Numbered from the stretch's first letter, positions 44,536 to 53,679 are shown. The stretch is DNA of 64,000 nt from Halorubrum ruber (GCF_018228765.1 NZ_CP073695.1:620001-684000); one strand, 5' to 3'. The notes: generated by a model not told the origin, from the letters alone. Numbers and translations are program-made.

Positions 44536-45255
44536 ATGAGAGTCGTCGTTTCTGTCGGCGGGAGCGTGCTCGCGCCGGACCTCGACCCCGCGCGCGTGGC
44601 CGCCTACGCCGAGGCGATCGAACGACTGGTCGCCGACGGCTGCGAGGTCGGGGTCGTCGTCGGCGGCGGCGGCGTCGCCCGCGAGTACATCGAGACGGCC
44701 CGCGAAATCGGGGCCAACGAGGTCGAGCTCGACCGGCTCGGCATCGGGACGACACGGCTCAACGCCCGCCTCCTGATCGCCGCGCTCGGCGACCGCGCGA
44801 GCCTCGCGCCCGCGCCCGACACGGAGGAGGCGGCGGCGGCGCTCCGCCGCGACGAGGTGTCGGTGATGGGCGGGGTGACGCCGGGACAGACGACCGACGC
44901 GGTCGCCGCCGCGTTCGCCGAGTCGGTCGACGCCGACCTGCTCGTGTACGCCACGAGCGCCGACGGGGTGTACGACGCCGACCCCAACGCCGACCCCGAC
45001 GCGACCCAGTTCGCGGAGCTGTCGCCGGCCGAGCTCGTCGACATCGTGCTCCCGATGAGCCGCGACGCGGGCGCGTCCGCGCCCGTCGACCTGCTCGCCG
45101 CGAAGCTGATCGACCGGGCCGGCATCCGGTCGATCGTCTTAGACGGTACCGACCCGAGCGCCGTCGTCGACGCTGTGTTGCGCGGCGACCACACGGGGAC
45201 CGACGTGGTCCCCGTCGACGGCGCCGAACCGAGCCGCTGGACGGAGGACCGATGA
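44536..45255 (+). CDS. pyrH: UMP kinase (archaeal type)
   Basis: 239 aa amino-acid-kinase fold enzyme converting UMP to UDP. N-terminal MRVVVSVGGSVLAPDLD, then VGVVVGGGGVAREYI (about 36-50), DRLGIGTTRLNARLLI, and the C-terminal DLLVYATSADGVYDADPNAD and PVDLLAAKLIDRAGI. TATA-like CCTTAAGA about 31 bases before the ATG. Its TGA overlaps the ATG of lysS (45252), a coupled pair. Confidence 0.95.
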   Translation: MRVVVSVGGSVLAPDLDPARVAAYAEAIERLVADGCEVGVVVGGGGVAREYIETAREIGANEVELDRLGIGTTRLNARLLIAALGDRASLAPAPDTEEAAAALRRDEVSVMGGVTPGQTTDAVAAAFAESVDADLLVYATSADGVYDADPNADPDATQFAELSPAELVDIVLPMSRDAGASAPVDLLAAKLIDRAGIRSIVLDGTDPSAVVDAVLRGDHTGTDVVPVDGAEPSRWTEDR

Positions 45256-46985
45256 GCGCGGACGACGACTCCCCGCACATCCTCTCCGAGCAGACCGCGC
45301 TCGACGAGGGAGCGGCAGACGAGAGCGCGGAAGCGGTCGACGACGGCGAGGGCGCGAGCGACGAATCTGCGGAGACGTTCCACGCCTTCTGGGCCGACGT
45401 CGTCGCGGACAAAATCGAGACGCGCGACCCCGACGAGCCGATCGTGATCAAGGGCGGCGTCTCCCCCTCCGGGGTCGCGCACCTCGGCAACTTCAACGAG
45501 ATCATGCGCGGCTACTTCGTCGCCGAGGTGCTCCGCGACCGCGGTCACGAGGTCCGGCAGGTGTTCACCTCCGACGACAGGGACCCGCTGCGGAAGGTCC
45601 CGCGGAAGTTAGCGAACGCGGACGGCGAGATCGTCGGCCTCGGCGAGGTCGACGCCGGCGCGCTCGGCCGCAACCTCGGGAAGCCGTACACGGCAATTCC
45701 GGACCCGTTCGGCGAGGCCGACTCGTACGCGGCCCACTTCGCGGGCCTGCTGAAGGCCGACGCCGACCGGCTGAACGTCCCCGTCGAGATGCTCTCGAAC
45801 ACCGAGCTGTACGCCGACGGCGCGTTCGACGACGCGGTCCGGACGGTCCTCTCGGACGTCGAGCGCGTCCGCGAGGTGCTCTCGCCGTATCAGGACAAGG
45901 TCGACGACGAGTACGTCCCCTTCAACCCGGTCTGCGAGTCGTGCGGCAAGGTCACCGAGACGGTGACGGCGATCGACCTTGACGCGGAGACCGTCGACTA
46001 CGTCTGTACCGACATGGACGCCGGCGGCAACACCATCGAGGGATGCGGCCACGAGGGGACCGCGACGTTCCGCGAGGGGAAGCTCCCGTGGCGGCTTGAG
46101 TGGCCCGCACAGTGGGAGGTCCTCGGCGTCGACTTCGAGCCGTTCGGGAAGGACCACGCCGAGGGGTCGTGGCCCTCCGGGGTCGACGTCGCGCGGAACG
46201 TCTTCGGCGAGGAGCCGCCCGTGCCGATGGTGTACGAGTGGTTCACGCTCAACGGCGAGGCGTTCTCCTCCTCCGAGGGCAACGTCGTCACGGTCCAGGA
46301 GCTGCTTGAGCTCATCGAGCCCGAGGTGCTACGCTACTTCTTCGCGCTCCACCCGAAGAAGGCCCGCGACCTCGACGTCGAACGGCTCGACCAGCTCGTC
46401 GACCGGTTCGACCGGTTCGAGCGCGCCTACTTCGGCGAGGTCGACGACCCGGACCTCACCGCGTTCGCCGAGCGCGCCTACCCGTTCGTCGTCGGGAGAC
46501 CGGACGACCCGCCGACGGAGCGGCCGATCCGGCTCCCGTACACGTTCGCGGCGGTCCTTGGAATGGTCGACGACCCCGACTTCCGCGAGCGCCTCGCCCG
46601 CGACGAGGGGCACATCCCCGCCGAGGCCGACGAGGACGCGGTCGACGCCGCGCTCGCCCGCGTGGAGCAGGCCCGGAACTGGGCCGAGCGGACCGAAAAC
46701 GAGTACGACTACCGCCTCCAGACCGACCTCCCCGCGGTCGAGTTCGACGAGGACGTCGCGGCCGCGCTCGACGACCTCGCCGACTTCGTCGCGGCCGGCC
46801 ACGACGGCGAGGAGATCCAGGGGGCGATGTACGAGACCGCCCGCGACCACGACGTCGAGGTGAGCGACTTCTTCGCGGCCGGCTACCGCCTCTTCTTCGA
46901 CGACACGCAGGGGCCGCGGCTCGGGGAGTTCCTGGGCGAACTGGAGCGCGACTACGTCGTCGACCGGCTCCGACGGGAGGCGTAG
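45252..46985 (+). CDS. lysS: Lysyl-tRNA synthetase, class I
   Basis: 577 aa. Class I LysRS, the form typical of most archaea. HIGH-type motif in GGVSPSGVAHLGNFNEIMRG (HLGN, about 75-78) and a KMSKS-like SSSEGN in GEAFSSSEGNVVTV (about 338-343). Zinc-type cysteines CESCGK ... C ... CGHEGT occur mid-protein. N-terminal 45 residues are an acidic extension. Overlaps pyrH and is followed directly by a DUF7573 gene, so the three genes are one unit. Confidence 0.95.
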   Translation: MSADDDSPHILSEQTALDEGAADESAEAVDDGEGASDESAETFHAFWADVVADKIETRDPDEPIVIKGGVSPSGVAHLGNFNEIMRGYFVAEVLRDRGHEVRQVFTSDDRDPLRKVPRKLANADGEIVGLGEVDAGALGRNLGKPYTAIPDPFGEADSYAAHFAGLLKADADRLNVPVEMLSNTELYADGAFDDAVRTVLSDVERVREVLSPYQDKVDDEYVPFNPVCESCGKVTETVTAIDLDAETVDYVCTDMDAGGNTIEGCGHEGTATFREGKLPWRLEWPAQWEVLGVDFEPFGKDHAEGSWPSGVDVARNVFGEEPPVPMVYEWFTLNGEAFSSSEGNVVTVQELLELIEPEVLRYFFALHPKKARDLDVERLDQLVDRFDRFERAYFGEVDDPDLTAFAERAYPFVVGRPDDPPTERPIRLPYTFAAVLGMVDDPDFRERLARDEGHIPAEADEDAVDAALARVEQARNWAERTENEYDYRLQTDLPAVEFDEDVAAALDDLADFVAAGHDGEEIQGAMYETARDHDVEVSDFFAAGYRLFFDDTQGPRLGEFLGELERDYVVDRLRREA

Positions 46986-47291
46986 ATGCCCGAGGACCGC
47001 TCGCTCGACGAGTTCGCCCTCGGTGATGAGGACGCCGATTCCGACGCCACAGAGGCCGCAGACGCCGATTCCGACGCGGCGGAAGCCGCCGACGATTCTG
47101 CCTCGGACGACGGGGACCCGGACGCCCCGAGCGATCCGAACGACGCCGCTGACCCGGCCGCCGTCGACCCCGCGGTCGCCACCTCGACGTGGCATACGGA
47201 CGGCGCGGCGTGCGACCGCTGCGGCGAGCGGGTCGAGCGCCGCTGGCGCGACGAGGACGACTTCGTCTGCGCCGACTGCGCGTCGTGGTGA
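46986..47291 (+). CDS. DUF7573-type acidic protein with C-terminal zinc finger
   Basis: 101 aa. The first 60 residues are almost entirely Asp, Ala, Glu and Ser (repeats such as DADSDATEAADADSD). The last 40 contain a zinc knuckle pair, CDRCGERVERRWRDEDDFVC followed by ADCASW. It begins one base after the lysS stop, so it is co-transcribed with lysS. Function unknown. Confidence 0.75.
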   Translation: MPEDRSLDEFALGDEDADSDATEAADADSDAAEAADDSASDDGDPDAPSDPNDAADPAAVDPAVATSTWHTDGAACDRCGERVERRWRDEDDFVCADCASW

Positions 47292-47389
47292 CTGTCTTTC
47301 TGCGATCGGATGCGACGGTCAAAATTTAAGCCGACGGCCGTCGAGGAGTTGCTCGCGAAGAAAATTCGGCGAGTAAAAGTTAAATATAA

Positions 47390-48301
47390 ATGAAGTTTAA
47401 TTCGGAACTGATCTACGGGCGGTCTGCGGCCGCTCTCACGGCGGCGTACCTCTGTCTCGGAGCGCTGTTCGCGGTCGCGGTTCACCTCGCGGTCGCGTCG
47501 GCGAACGGGACCGCGGCGGGGTGGGCGCCGACGCGACTCGTCGGGGACTTCCTGCTCGTCGCCGGGTCCGGCGGACTCCTCTACGGCGCGGTCACGCACC
47601 ACCGGCGGCGGGCAGAGACCGCCAGACGGGACCTCGAAACCTCCAACCAGCAGCTACAGGTGCTGAGCCGGGTGTTCAGACACAACGTCCGCAACGACCT
47701 CAACGTGATTCAGGGGTACACCGACCTGTTGGCCGACCGAGTCGACGACGAGCGGGGCCAGGAGTGCCTGGAGACGATCCGGCAGACGACCGACGACGTC
47801 ATCGCGATCAGCGAGAAGCTCCGGGTGATCGAGGACGCCTCGCCCGAACCGCCGGACGAGCGCGTGAACCTCGTCGACGCCGTTCACGAGGCGATCGGGG
47901 TCCTCGACGACGACGGAACCGCGGTCACGGTCGAAACCCCGTCCGAGGCGTGGATCCGCGCGGACGACTCCGTCGAGTTCCCGATCCGCGAGGTGTTCGA
48001 GAACGCGGTCACCCACAACGACGGCGCGACGCGGCGCGTGGCGGCGACGATCCGCGAGAACGGGACCACCACCTGTCTGGAGGTCACCGACAACGGGCCG
48101 GGGATCCCGCCGGACGAGCGCGCGGTGTTACAGGCGGAAGAGGAGACGCCGCTCTCGCACGCGAGCAGCATCGGGCTGTGGCTCGTCAAGTGGATGTGCG
48201 AGACGCAGGGGGGGACCGTCCGCTTCGAGGCGACGGACGACGGCACGACGGTCCGGCTCCGGTTCGAGTCCGCTCCGCCGCCCGCTACTCAAGCTCGGTG
48301 A
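47390..48301 (+). CDS. Membrane sensor histidine kinase
   Basis: 303 aa. Two N-terminal membrane helices (about 12-34 and 47-64) with almost no extracellular domain. A HisKA-type H-box, VFRHNVRNDLNVIQGY (about 94-109, phospho-acceptor His97), follows. The HATPase domain has EVFENAVTHND (N box), VTDNGPGIPPDER (G1) and SSIGLWLVKWMCETQGG (G2). No PAS or receiver domain and no adjacent response regulator. TATA-like AAGTTAAATATA lies just upstream. Confidence 0.9.
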   Translation: MKFNSELIYGRSAAALTAAYLCLGALFAVAVHLAVASANGTAAGWAPTRLVGDFLLVAGSGGLLYGAVTHHRRRAETARRDLETSNQQLQVLSRVFRHNVRNDLNVIQGYTDLLADRVDDERGQECLETIRQTTDDVIAISEKLRVIEDASPEPPDERVNLVDAVHEAIGVLDDDGTAVTVETPSEAWIRADDSVEFPIREVFENAVTHNDGATRRVAATIRENGTTTCLEVTDNGPGIPPDERAVLQAEEETPLSHASSIGLWLVKWMCETQGGTVRFEATDDGTTVRLRFESAPPPATQAR

Positions 48302-48419
48302 TCGTCACGGCGTACACCGCGCCGCAGTTCCCGCATTCGACGTGGACGCCGCGGCTCGCCTCGCCGCGGGTGAACTCGGAGATCTCCTCCGAACAGGAGC
48401 ACTCGAACTGGACTTTCAT
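48285..48419 (-). CDS. Zinc-finger microprotein (44 aa)
   Basis: MKVQFECSCSEEISEFTRGE, then a second knuckle VECGNCGAVYAVTITELE: two C-x-C/C-x2-C pairs for one zinc site. TATA-like TTTTAAATAC on the minus strand (about 48442-48450) is 23-30 bases before the ATG at 48417-48419. Its 3' end overlaps the histidine kinase gene by 17 bases, tail to tail. Unknown role; typical of haloarchaeal small zinc proteins. Confidence 0.7.
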   Translation of the reverse strand: MKVQFECSCSEEISEFTRGEASRGVHVECGNCGAVYAVTITELE

Positions 48420-48536
48420 TATCCGTTCTGCGCGCTGCTGGTATTTAAAAGAAACCGATGCGGAATCAACGGCGAAAAACGGCGATCGCGGTACCACCCC
48501 GCACGCCGTTCCCTCGGTCAGAGGTCGCGCTCGGCG

Positions 48537-48839
48537 TCAGTCGTCGTCGACGATCACTTCGACGGGGCCGTCCCCGTCGTCCGCGGCGTCCTCGTCGTGT
48601 CCGCCCGACGCGTCGGGGCCGCCGGACTGCTGCTGCTGGTAGTAGAGCCCACCGGCGACGGCGAGGACGAGCCACGACCGCCAGTTGGCGAGGTTCAGCG
48701 TGTAGCCGATGCCGAACGGCTTCTCGACGAGCATCCCCTTGCCGGGCTGCCAGTACGACGAAAGCAGGCGTCCGAGGCTCGGGCGCTCGAAGTTGTACGG
48801 GATTCCGAGAATCTCTCCCGACGACGGTTTATCTCCCAT
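48537..48839 (-). CDS. DUF5808-type protein
   Basis: 100 aa. MGDKPSSGEILGIPYNFERP, SLGRLLSSYWQPGKGMLVEK, PFGIGYTLNLANWRSWLVLA with one membrane helix (about 57-68) and an acidic tail. The repeated G-I/F-G-Y/P-Y and W motifs match the haloarchaeal DUF5808 pattern. Start chosen at ATG 48837-48839; an in-frame ATG upstream adds 14 unlikely residues. Function unknown. Confidence 0.78.
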   Translation of the reverse strand: MGDKPSSGEILGIPYNFERPSLGRLLSSYWQPGKGMLVEKPFGIGYTLNLANWRSWLVLAVAGGLYYQQQQSGGPDASGGHDEDAADDGDGPVEVIVDDD

Positions 48840-48945
48840 GCCCGGTACTCTATCCGCTGGCACCATAAATCGTGGCGCCATCGGACGCCGATCGCCGTGG
48901 GGAGCGCAGCCGCGCCGACGCCGCGGTCGGCGGCGCCGGAAGTCC

Positions 48946-50679
48946 TCAGCGATACCGGCCGCGGTCCGCCACGTCGCGAAGCCGTTCGAGGACCTCGCCG
49001 TCTCCGACGGCCCCGTACCCCGATTCGAACGCCGCGATCAGCGGGTCCGGGTCTGTCGCGGTCGCCCGGATCGATCCCTCGAACACGTGGAGGTCCATCG
49101 CGTGGTCCTCGACGTGGCCGGTGTGGTAGCCGAGCCCGAAGTCGATGAGGTACGTCTCCGGCGCGGGGTCGGCGTTGCCGCTCTCCGCCCCCGCCTCGAC
49201 GTCGTCGGGCGACACGCGTACGTTCCGGGTCGTCGGGTCGCCGTGGACGATCCCCGCGCCGTGAAGCCGCGCGAGGTGGCGGCCGACGGCCTCCGTCCAC
49301 CGCTCGTCGAGGGCGGCCGCGAGGTCGCGGTCGCCGACGTACTGGAGCGTCAGCGTCGCGTTCGCGAGGTCGACGTCGGACACGAGCGGCGTCGGCACAC
49401 CCGCGCGCCGCGCCTCGCTCGTCAGCCGCGCCTCCGCGACGGTGCGGTCGCGCCTGAGCGTCCGGTCGAGCTCGGGGTGGCGATACGACTTCTCCACGCG
49501 CCGCTTGATCACGCGACGGTCGCCGCCCCTCCCCTCGACCGTCACGGTCGCCTCCGCGCCGCGGCGGTCCGCGTCCGGGTCGCGCGCCGCGCCGCCCGAC
49601 CCACTACCCGGGCCTCCCCGAGCGACCGACTCGCCGTCGCGCCACGTCACCGGCACCTGGTCCGGTCGGAAGTTCGGGTCGACCGCGGACTCCGCGATCG
49701 GAATCGTGTCGCCCGCGGCGGCCATCTTCGCGCCCAACACGGCGATCATCCCCGCGTTGTCACGGAGGAAGCGCGGCTCCGGGGCGTGGAAGTCGGCGCC
49801 GCGGGCCTCGCACATCGCGGCCAGCATCTCGCGCAGCCGGTCGTTCTGTGCGACGCCGCCGCCCAACACGAGCTCGTCGGCGCCGGTCAGCGACAGCGCG
49901 CGCTCCGACACCTCCGCGAGCATCGCGAAGACGTGCTCCTGAAGCGAAAAGCAGATCTCCTCGACGGGGACCCCATTGTCCGCCGCGTCGTTGGCGGCCG
50001 AGCTGATCCCGGAAAAAGAGAAGTCCATCCCCTTGACGACGTACGGGAGGTCGAGGAGGTTGGCGTCGGCGGTCCCCCCGTCACCTTTACTGTCGTCGCC
50101 GGAACCGCCCGCGGCCGCCGCGAACTCCGCGGCCGCCGCCTCCACCTTCGGCCCGCCGGGGTGGCTCCAGCCGACGTGGCGCGTGAACTTGTCGATCGCG
50201 TTGCCGACGCCGGCGTCCATCGTCTCGCCGAGAACGCGGTAGCGCCCGTCGTGGTAGCCGAGCAGGTGCGCGTTTGCGCCCGAGGCGTTCAGACAGACCG
50301 GGTTGTCGAAGCCGGATTGATGGCGACCGATCTCTAAGTGCGCCACCATGTGGTTGACGCCGACGAGGGGGACGTCGAGCGTCCCGGCCAGCGACCGCGC
50401 CGCGGTCCCGACGATCCGGAGGCAGGGGCCGAGCCCGGGGCCCCGGGAGAAGGCGATCGCGTCGACCGCGTCCGGGCCGTGTTCCGCCTCGGCCGCGCTC
50501 AGTACCCGGTCGACGACCTCGGGGATCGCCTCCGACATGTGTTCGGCGGCCTCGCGCGGGTGAATGCCGCCGCTGTCCGGCTCGTAGGCGTCGGATTCGA
50601 TGAGAACTGAGTCGGTCTCGGCGTCGTACAGCGCGGCGCTGGCGCACCACGCGGTACCCTCGATGCCGAGGACTCGCAT
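48946..50679 (-). CDS. kae1-bud32: Kae1-Bud32 fusion, tRNA t6A synthesis and kinase
   Basis: 577 aa. Kae1 domain (1 to about 330): MRVLGIEGTAWCASAALYDA, HPREAAEHMSEAIP, metal-binding NHMVAH (about 108-113), SGANAHLLGYHDGRYRVLGE. A linker (about 330-375) is Gly/Arg/Asp-rich. Bud32 atypical kinase follows: GAEATVTVEGRG, RHPELDRTLRRDRTVAEARL, catalytic HGDPTTRNV and YLIDFGLGYH. Part of the KEOPS complex that makes N6-threonylcarbamoyl-adenosine at A37 of tRNA. Nine bases after rps24e on the same strand. Confidence 0.95.
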   Translation of the reverse strand: MRVLGIEGTAWCASAALYDAETDSVLIESDAYEPDSGGIHPREAAEHMSEAIPEVVDRVLSAAEAEHGPDAVDAIAFSRGPGLGPCLRIVGTAARSLAGTLDVPLVGVNHMVAHLEIGRHQSGFDNPVCLNASGANAHLLGYHDGRYRVLGETMDAGVGNAIDKFTRHVGWSHPGGPKVEAAAAEFAAAAGGSGDDSKGDGGTADANLLDLPYVVKGMDFSFSGISSAANDAADNGVPVEEICFSLQEHVFAMLAEVSERALSLTGADELVLGGGVAQNDRLREMLAAMCEARGADFHAPEPRFLRDNAGMIAVLGAKMAAAGDTIPIAESAVDPNFRPDQVPVTWRDGESVARGGPGSGSGGAARDPDADRRGAEATVTVEGRGGDRRVIKRRVEKSYRHPELDRTLRRDRTVAEARLTSEARRAGVPTPLVSDVDLANATLTLQYVGDRDLAAALDERWTEAVGRHLARLHGAGIVHGDPTTRNVRVSPDDVEAGAESGNADPAPETYLIDFGLGYHTGHVEDHAMDLHVFEGSIRATATDPDPLIAAFESGYGAVGDGEVLERLRDVADRGRYR

Positions 50680-50688
50680 CCGGCGGGG

Positions 50689-50994
50689 TTACGCTTCCTC
50701 GGCGTCCGCCTCTTCGCCGCCGATCTTGTTGCGTTCGAGCATGTGGTCCTGTTCGACCTCCAAGGCGTCAGCCGCGGAGTCGTACACCTTCGCGTAGCCG
50801 ATCGTCTTGCGCATGCCGAACTTCGTGTCGAGCTCGTGGACGACGACCTCCTCGGAGTCCTTGTCGAGCTTGGCAGCCAGCGAGTCGCGGACCGACAGCC
50901 GCGAAGGGGTGGCTTCCTCGTGGGTCGTCTCGAAACGGATGTCCGTGCGGTGCAACATCGGGTTCTCCTCCTCGGAGATGATATCGACGTCCAT
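50689..50994 (-). CDS. rps24e: 30S ribosomal protein eS24
   Basis: 101 aa archaeal/eukaryal S24e: MDVDIISEEENPMLHRTDIR, TPSRLSVRDSLAAKLD, VVVHELDTKFGMRKTIGYAK, VYDSAADALEVEQDHMLERN. Precedes kae1-bud32. In many haloarchaea a short rps27ae gene lies between these two; here only nine bases separate them. Confidence 0.95.
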   Translation of the reverse strand: MDVDIISEEENPMLHRTDIRFETTHEEATPSRLSVRDSLAAKLDKDSEEVVVHELDTKFGMRKTIGYAKVYDSAADALEVEQDHMLERNKIGGEEADAEEA

Positions 50995-51143
50995 GGTTCA
51001 GTTGGGCGTATATCCCCTCGAAAGCTGTAAAAGGATTTCGAAGCGGGGGTGACGCCGCCGAACCGCTCGCCGACCGTCGACCGAGTGCCCCGTTCGGCGT
51101 CAGAGTTTCACTTCTCCGGAGCGTGTGTATCGTTACCGCGCGG

Positions 51144-51728
51144 ATGTCCGACGACACTCGATTCGAGCCGACCGACCGCTCGGAGTACGACCTCGTCCGG
51201 GCGGCGAACGTCATCGTCCCGCTGTCGCCGCTCCGGAAGGCCCGGGTCTGCGGCGCGCTGGCACTCCTCGGTGCGCTCGCGGCGCCGGTCGTCGCGACCC
51301 TGCCCGCGGCCGTCCGCGACGCAGCGTTCTCGGGGCCGCCGCTCGCAACCCCGCTCGGCGTCGCGGCGGTCGTGCTGGCCGGCACCGTCGCCGCCGGCCT
51401 CGCCGGTCTCGGGCTCGTCGCGCTCCACCGCCGCCTCGCGCGCGGTCCCGAACCGACGGACGACGCGGTCTGGTCGTTCCTCGCCATCGAGGACGCGCTC
51501 ACGGGGATCGGGTTCGTCACCGGCGGCCTCGGCGTCGGCGTCGGCCTCTCGCTACTGGCGAGCGGTCACTGGGGCGTCGACGCGCTCGACGCCCTCCGGC
51601 GCAACGGCGTCGAGCCGTACCTCTCGGTTTCGACGGTCCCGGTGACGCCGCGGCTGACGAGCGCGGTCGGGCTGGTGGCCGGCCTCGCCGTCCTCGCGGC
51701 GACCGTCGTCGCCGTCGACCGCGAGTGA
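51144..51728 (+). CDS. Hypothetical membrane protein (194 aa)
   Basis: Begins MSDDTRFEPTDRSEYDLVRA (ATG 51144 chosen; an in-frame ATG at 51123 is weaker). Four to five hydrophobic segments, including VCGALALLGALAAPVVATLP, LGVAAVVLAGTVAAGLAGLG and GFVTGGLGVGVGLSLLASGH. No recognised family. Tail to tail with the dephospho-CoA kinase gene. Confidence 0.65.
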   Translation: MSDDTRFEPTDRSEYDLVRAANVIVPLSPLRKARVCGALALLGALAAPVVATLPAAVRDAAFSGPPLATPLGVAAVVLAGTVAAGLAGLGLVALHRRLARGPEPTDDAVWSFLAIEDALTGIGFVTGGLGVGVGLSLLASGHWGVDALDALRRNGVEPYLSVSTVPVTPRLTSAVGLVAGLAVLAATVVAVDRE

Positions 51729-51749
51729 CGCCGACGGACCGGCTGTCAC

Positions 51750-52385
51750 CTACTCTCCGCCGGCGTCGTCGAACTCGTCCGGGTCGACGCCGAGAATCTC
51801 GTACGCGGCCGCGGTGTCGCCGGTCAGCCCCTCGAACAGCTCTCGCGCCCGCCGCCGGGTCTCGGGCGTGACCGCGACGCGGACCATTCCCTCGCCCGGC
51901 TGGCCGTAGACGACGGTCGACCCCAGCGGCGCCGCGAGCATCGCCGGCAGCGCCGCTAAGTCCTCCTCGCCGGTCACCTCGATCGTCACCGGCTCGGTGG
52001 CCGCGAGCGCCTCGGCGAGCGCGTCGAGCAGCGCCGCCGACAGCGCTGCGGCGGGGTTTTCGACGGGAATGCGCCGCTCTTCGGCGGCGTCGAGCGCGGT
52101 CGCTATCTCCTCGCGGACCGCCTCGCGCTCCGTCTTCCCGTCGACTAACGCCGCGTCCGGGACGCGGCCGGCACCCCGGAGGTGATACGTGACCACGTCG
52201 CCGACCGCGATCAGCCGCGGGGGCCCCTCGTCCGGGGAGCCGTGTCGCTCGCGGGTCTCGTCGGCGGCCTCTAAGAGCGCGGCGGCATCAGTGGTCACCG
52301 GCCCCAGCGGCTCCTTGAACGCGTCGCGCAGCGATTCGGGCAGCGTGAGAAGCGGGTCGGACGGGTCGTCGGGTGAGTCGATCAT
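51750..52385 (-). CDS. GTP-dependent dephospho-CoA kinase
   Basis: 211 aa. Archaeal DUF359-type enzyme (last step of coenzyme A synthesis, using GTP). Recognisable stretches: LTLPESLRDAFKEPLGPV, PPRLIAVGDVVTYHL (glycine-Asp-Val core), ALVDGKTER, and VYGQPGEGMVRVAVTPE with ATEPVTIEVTGEEDLAALPA before it. N-terminal acidic leader of about 10 residues. It is 28 bases downstream of spt4, so part of the rpo7-spt4 transcription unit. Confidence 0.9.
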   Translation of the reverse strand: MIDSPDDPSDPLLTLPESLRDAFKEPLGPVTTDAAALLEAADETRERHGSPDEGPPRLIAVGDVVTYHLRGAGRVPDAALVDGKTEREAVREEIATALDAAEERRIPVENPAAALSAALLDALAEALAATEPVTIEVTGEEDLAALPAMLAAPLGSTVVYGQPGEGMVRVAVTPETRRRARELFEGLTGDTAAAYEILGVDPDEFDDAGGE

Positions 52386-52413
52386 CGGTTTCGTTCGGCC
52401 TCAGTGCGGCCGG

Positions 52414-52611
52414 TTAGCGGACCTTGAGCGCGTATGCGCCCGCCTCGGAGACGTTCATCTCCTCGGCGATCTGGCTGTCCTCGGGATCGGTGATGATGAC
52501 GTAGCCCGCCCAGTCCTCCGTCAGCGACGAGGACCCGCAGAGCGCGCAGGTCTGGGCGTCCGGGTCGTTGACGTGGTGGCACTCCCGGCACGCCAGGCGG
52601 TCCTCGGCCAT
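52414..52611 (-). CDS. spt4: Transcription elongation factor Spt4 (RpoE'')
   Basis: 65 aa zinc-ribbon protein that pairs with Spt5 to increase RNA polymerase processivity. CRECHHVNDPDAQTCALCG supplies the four Cys zinc ligands (residues about 8-26). Then SLTEDWAGYVIITDPEDSQI and AEEMNVSEAGAYALKVR match archaeal Spt4. The ATG overlaps the stop of rpo7 (52611), giving tight coupling. Confidence 0.94.
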   Translation of the reverse strand: MAEDRLACRECHHVNDPDAQTCALCGSSSLTEDWAGYVIITDPEDSQIAEEMNVSEAGAYALKVR

Positions 52612-53186
52612 CAGTCGGCCTCCTCACCGGTCTGCTCGCGGTGTTTCCGCTGGCCCTCCAGCCACTCGTGTTTGCCGAGGCCGGGCTGTTTGGCCGTGAG
52701 CCCGATCTTCGAGTCGCGCGGGTTGCGCTCGTCGATGCTCTTGGTGACGACGCGGACGCGCACCGCGTCGTCGACGCCGAGCGTCTTGTCGGAGTCCGAC
52801 GAGGCGAGCTGCTGGTTCGCGCCGTCGAACGTGAGGTACTCGTCGGTGATCTGCGAGACGTGGAGCAGCCCGTCCACCGGCCCGATCCCGACGAAGGCGC
52901 CGAACTCGACCGTCTCGACGACGGTGCCGTCGGCGACCTCCTGCATGTCGGGGTCGTAGGTGAGTGCGTCGAACTCCGCCTCGTAGTAGACGCCGGGGCG
53001 GTTGTGTAACACCGCGCCCTCCCCGATGTCGTGAACCTCGATGACGCTCACGACGCTGCCGACCTCTTCGTCCATCCGTCCTTCCAGCTTGTCTTGGAGC
53101 AGGGCCTTCACCCGCTCGTCGGTGACGTCCGCCAGGTGCTTCGGCGGGACCTCGACCGTGTCCTTGAGTCGAACTCGTTTGTACAT
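52611..53186 (-). CDS. rpo7: RNA polymerase subunit Rpo7 (E')
   Basis: 191 aa. N-terminal tip domain (MYKRVRLKDTVEVPPKHLAD), LQDKLEGRMDEEVGSVVSV, then an S1-type OB domain (VEFGAFVGIGPVDGLLHVSQ, about 82-165) and a charged tail. With Rpo4 it forms the stalk of archaeal RNA polymerase that binds emerging RNA. It sits in the conserved order aIF2-gamma, PIN, rpo7, spt4. Confidence 0.95.
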   Translation of the reverse strand: MYKRVRLKDTVEVPPKHLADVTDERVKALLQDKLEGRMDEEVGSVVSVIEVHDIGEGAVLHNRPGVYYEAEFDALTYDPDMQEVADGTVVETVEFGAFVGIGPVDGLLHVSQITDEYLTFDGANQQLASSDSDKTLGVDDAVRVRVVTKSIDERNPRDSKIGLTAKQPGLGKHEWLEGQRKHREQTGEEAD

Positions 53187-53207
53187 GTTGTTGGTTGTCC
53201 GCGGCCG

Positions 53208-53678
53208 CTAGGGTTCCGTTATCGCCAGTGTGTTCCGACCCCTTAAACCGATTACTGGTGCGTCCGCGGCCAGCACCCGGTTCGCGAGGGGTCCGTCGAC
53301 CGTGACGACGGCGTCGACCCGGCCGGCCGCGGCCAGGGCGACGAGCGCGTCGTCGGCGTACGATTCGTCCGTCTCCACCGCCTCCGCCCGCTCGGCGAGA
53401 TCCGCCCCGACGCTCGCGGCGGTCGCCTCGGCGCCGTTGCCGCCCTGGAGCCCGTCGAGCTCCGCGAGCACCGCCTCCGGCACCACGGCCTCGTAGCCGC
53501 CGAGGAGCCGGTCCAGCTCCTCGAACAGCCGCAGGTCGGCCTCGACCGGCGCCATCAGCGCGCTCGTGTCGAGCGCGACGACAGGGGCGCCGCCGGGGCC
53601 GTCTTCCGCGAGATCCTCGCTGCGGGCGTCGCCCGCGGGGGTCGACTCGGAGCCGTCCGCGCGGGCGTCGTCGGCCAC
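53208..53678 (-). CDS. PIN-domain protein (Fcf1/rRNA-processing type)
   Basis: 156 aa. After an acidic leader, PIN-domain strand VVALDTSALMAPVEADLRLF with the first catalytic Asp, then EAVVPEAVLAELDGLQGG, SYADDALVALAAAGRVDAVV and TVDGPLANRVLA with the later acidic residues. Archaeal homologues in this operon position are considered rRNA-processing endonuclease-like. Ends one base before the aIF2-gamma stop region on the downstream side of that gene. Confidence 0.85.
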   Translation of the reverse strand: MADDARADGSESTPAGDARSEDLAEDGPGGAPVVALDTSALMAPVEADLRLFEELDRLLGGYEAVVPEAVLAELDGLQGGNGAEATAASVGADLAERAEAVETDESYADDALVALAAAGRVDAVVTVDGPLANRVLAADAPVIGLRGRNTLAITEP

Positions 53679-53679
53679 G

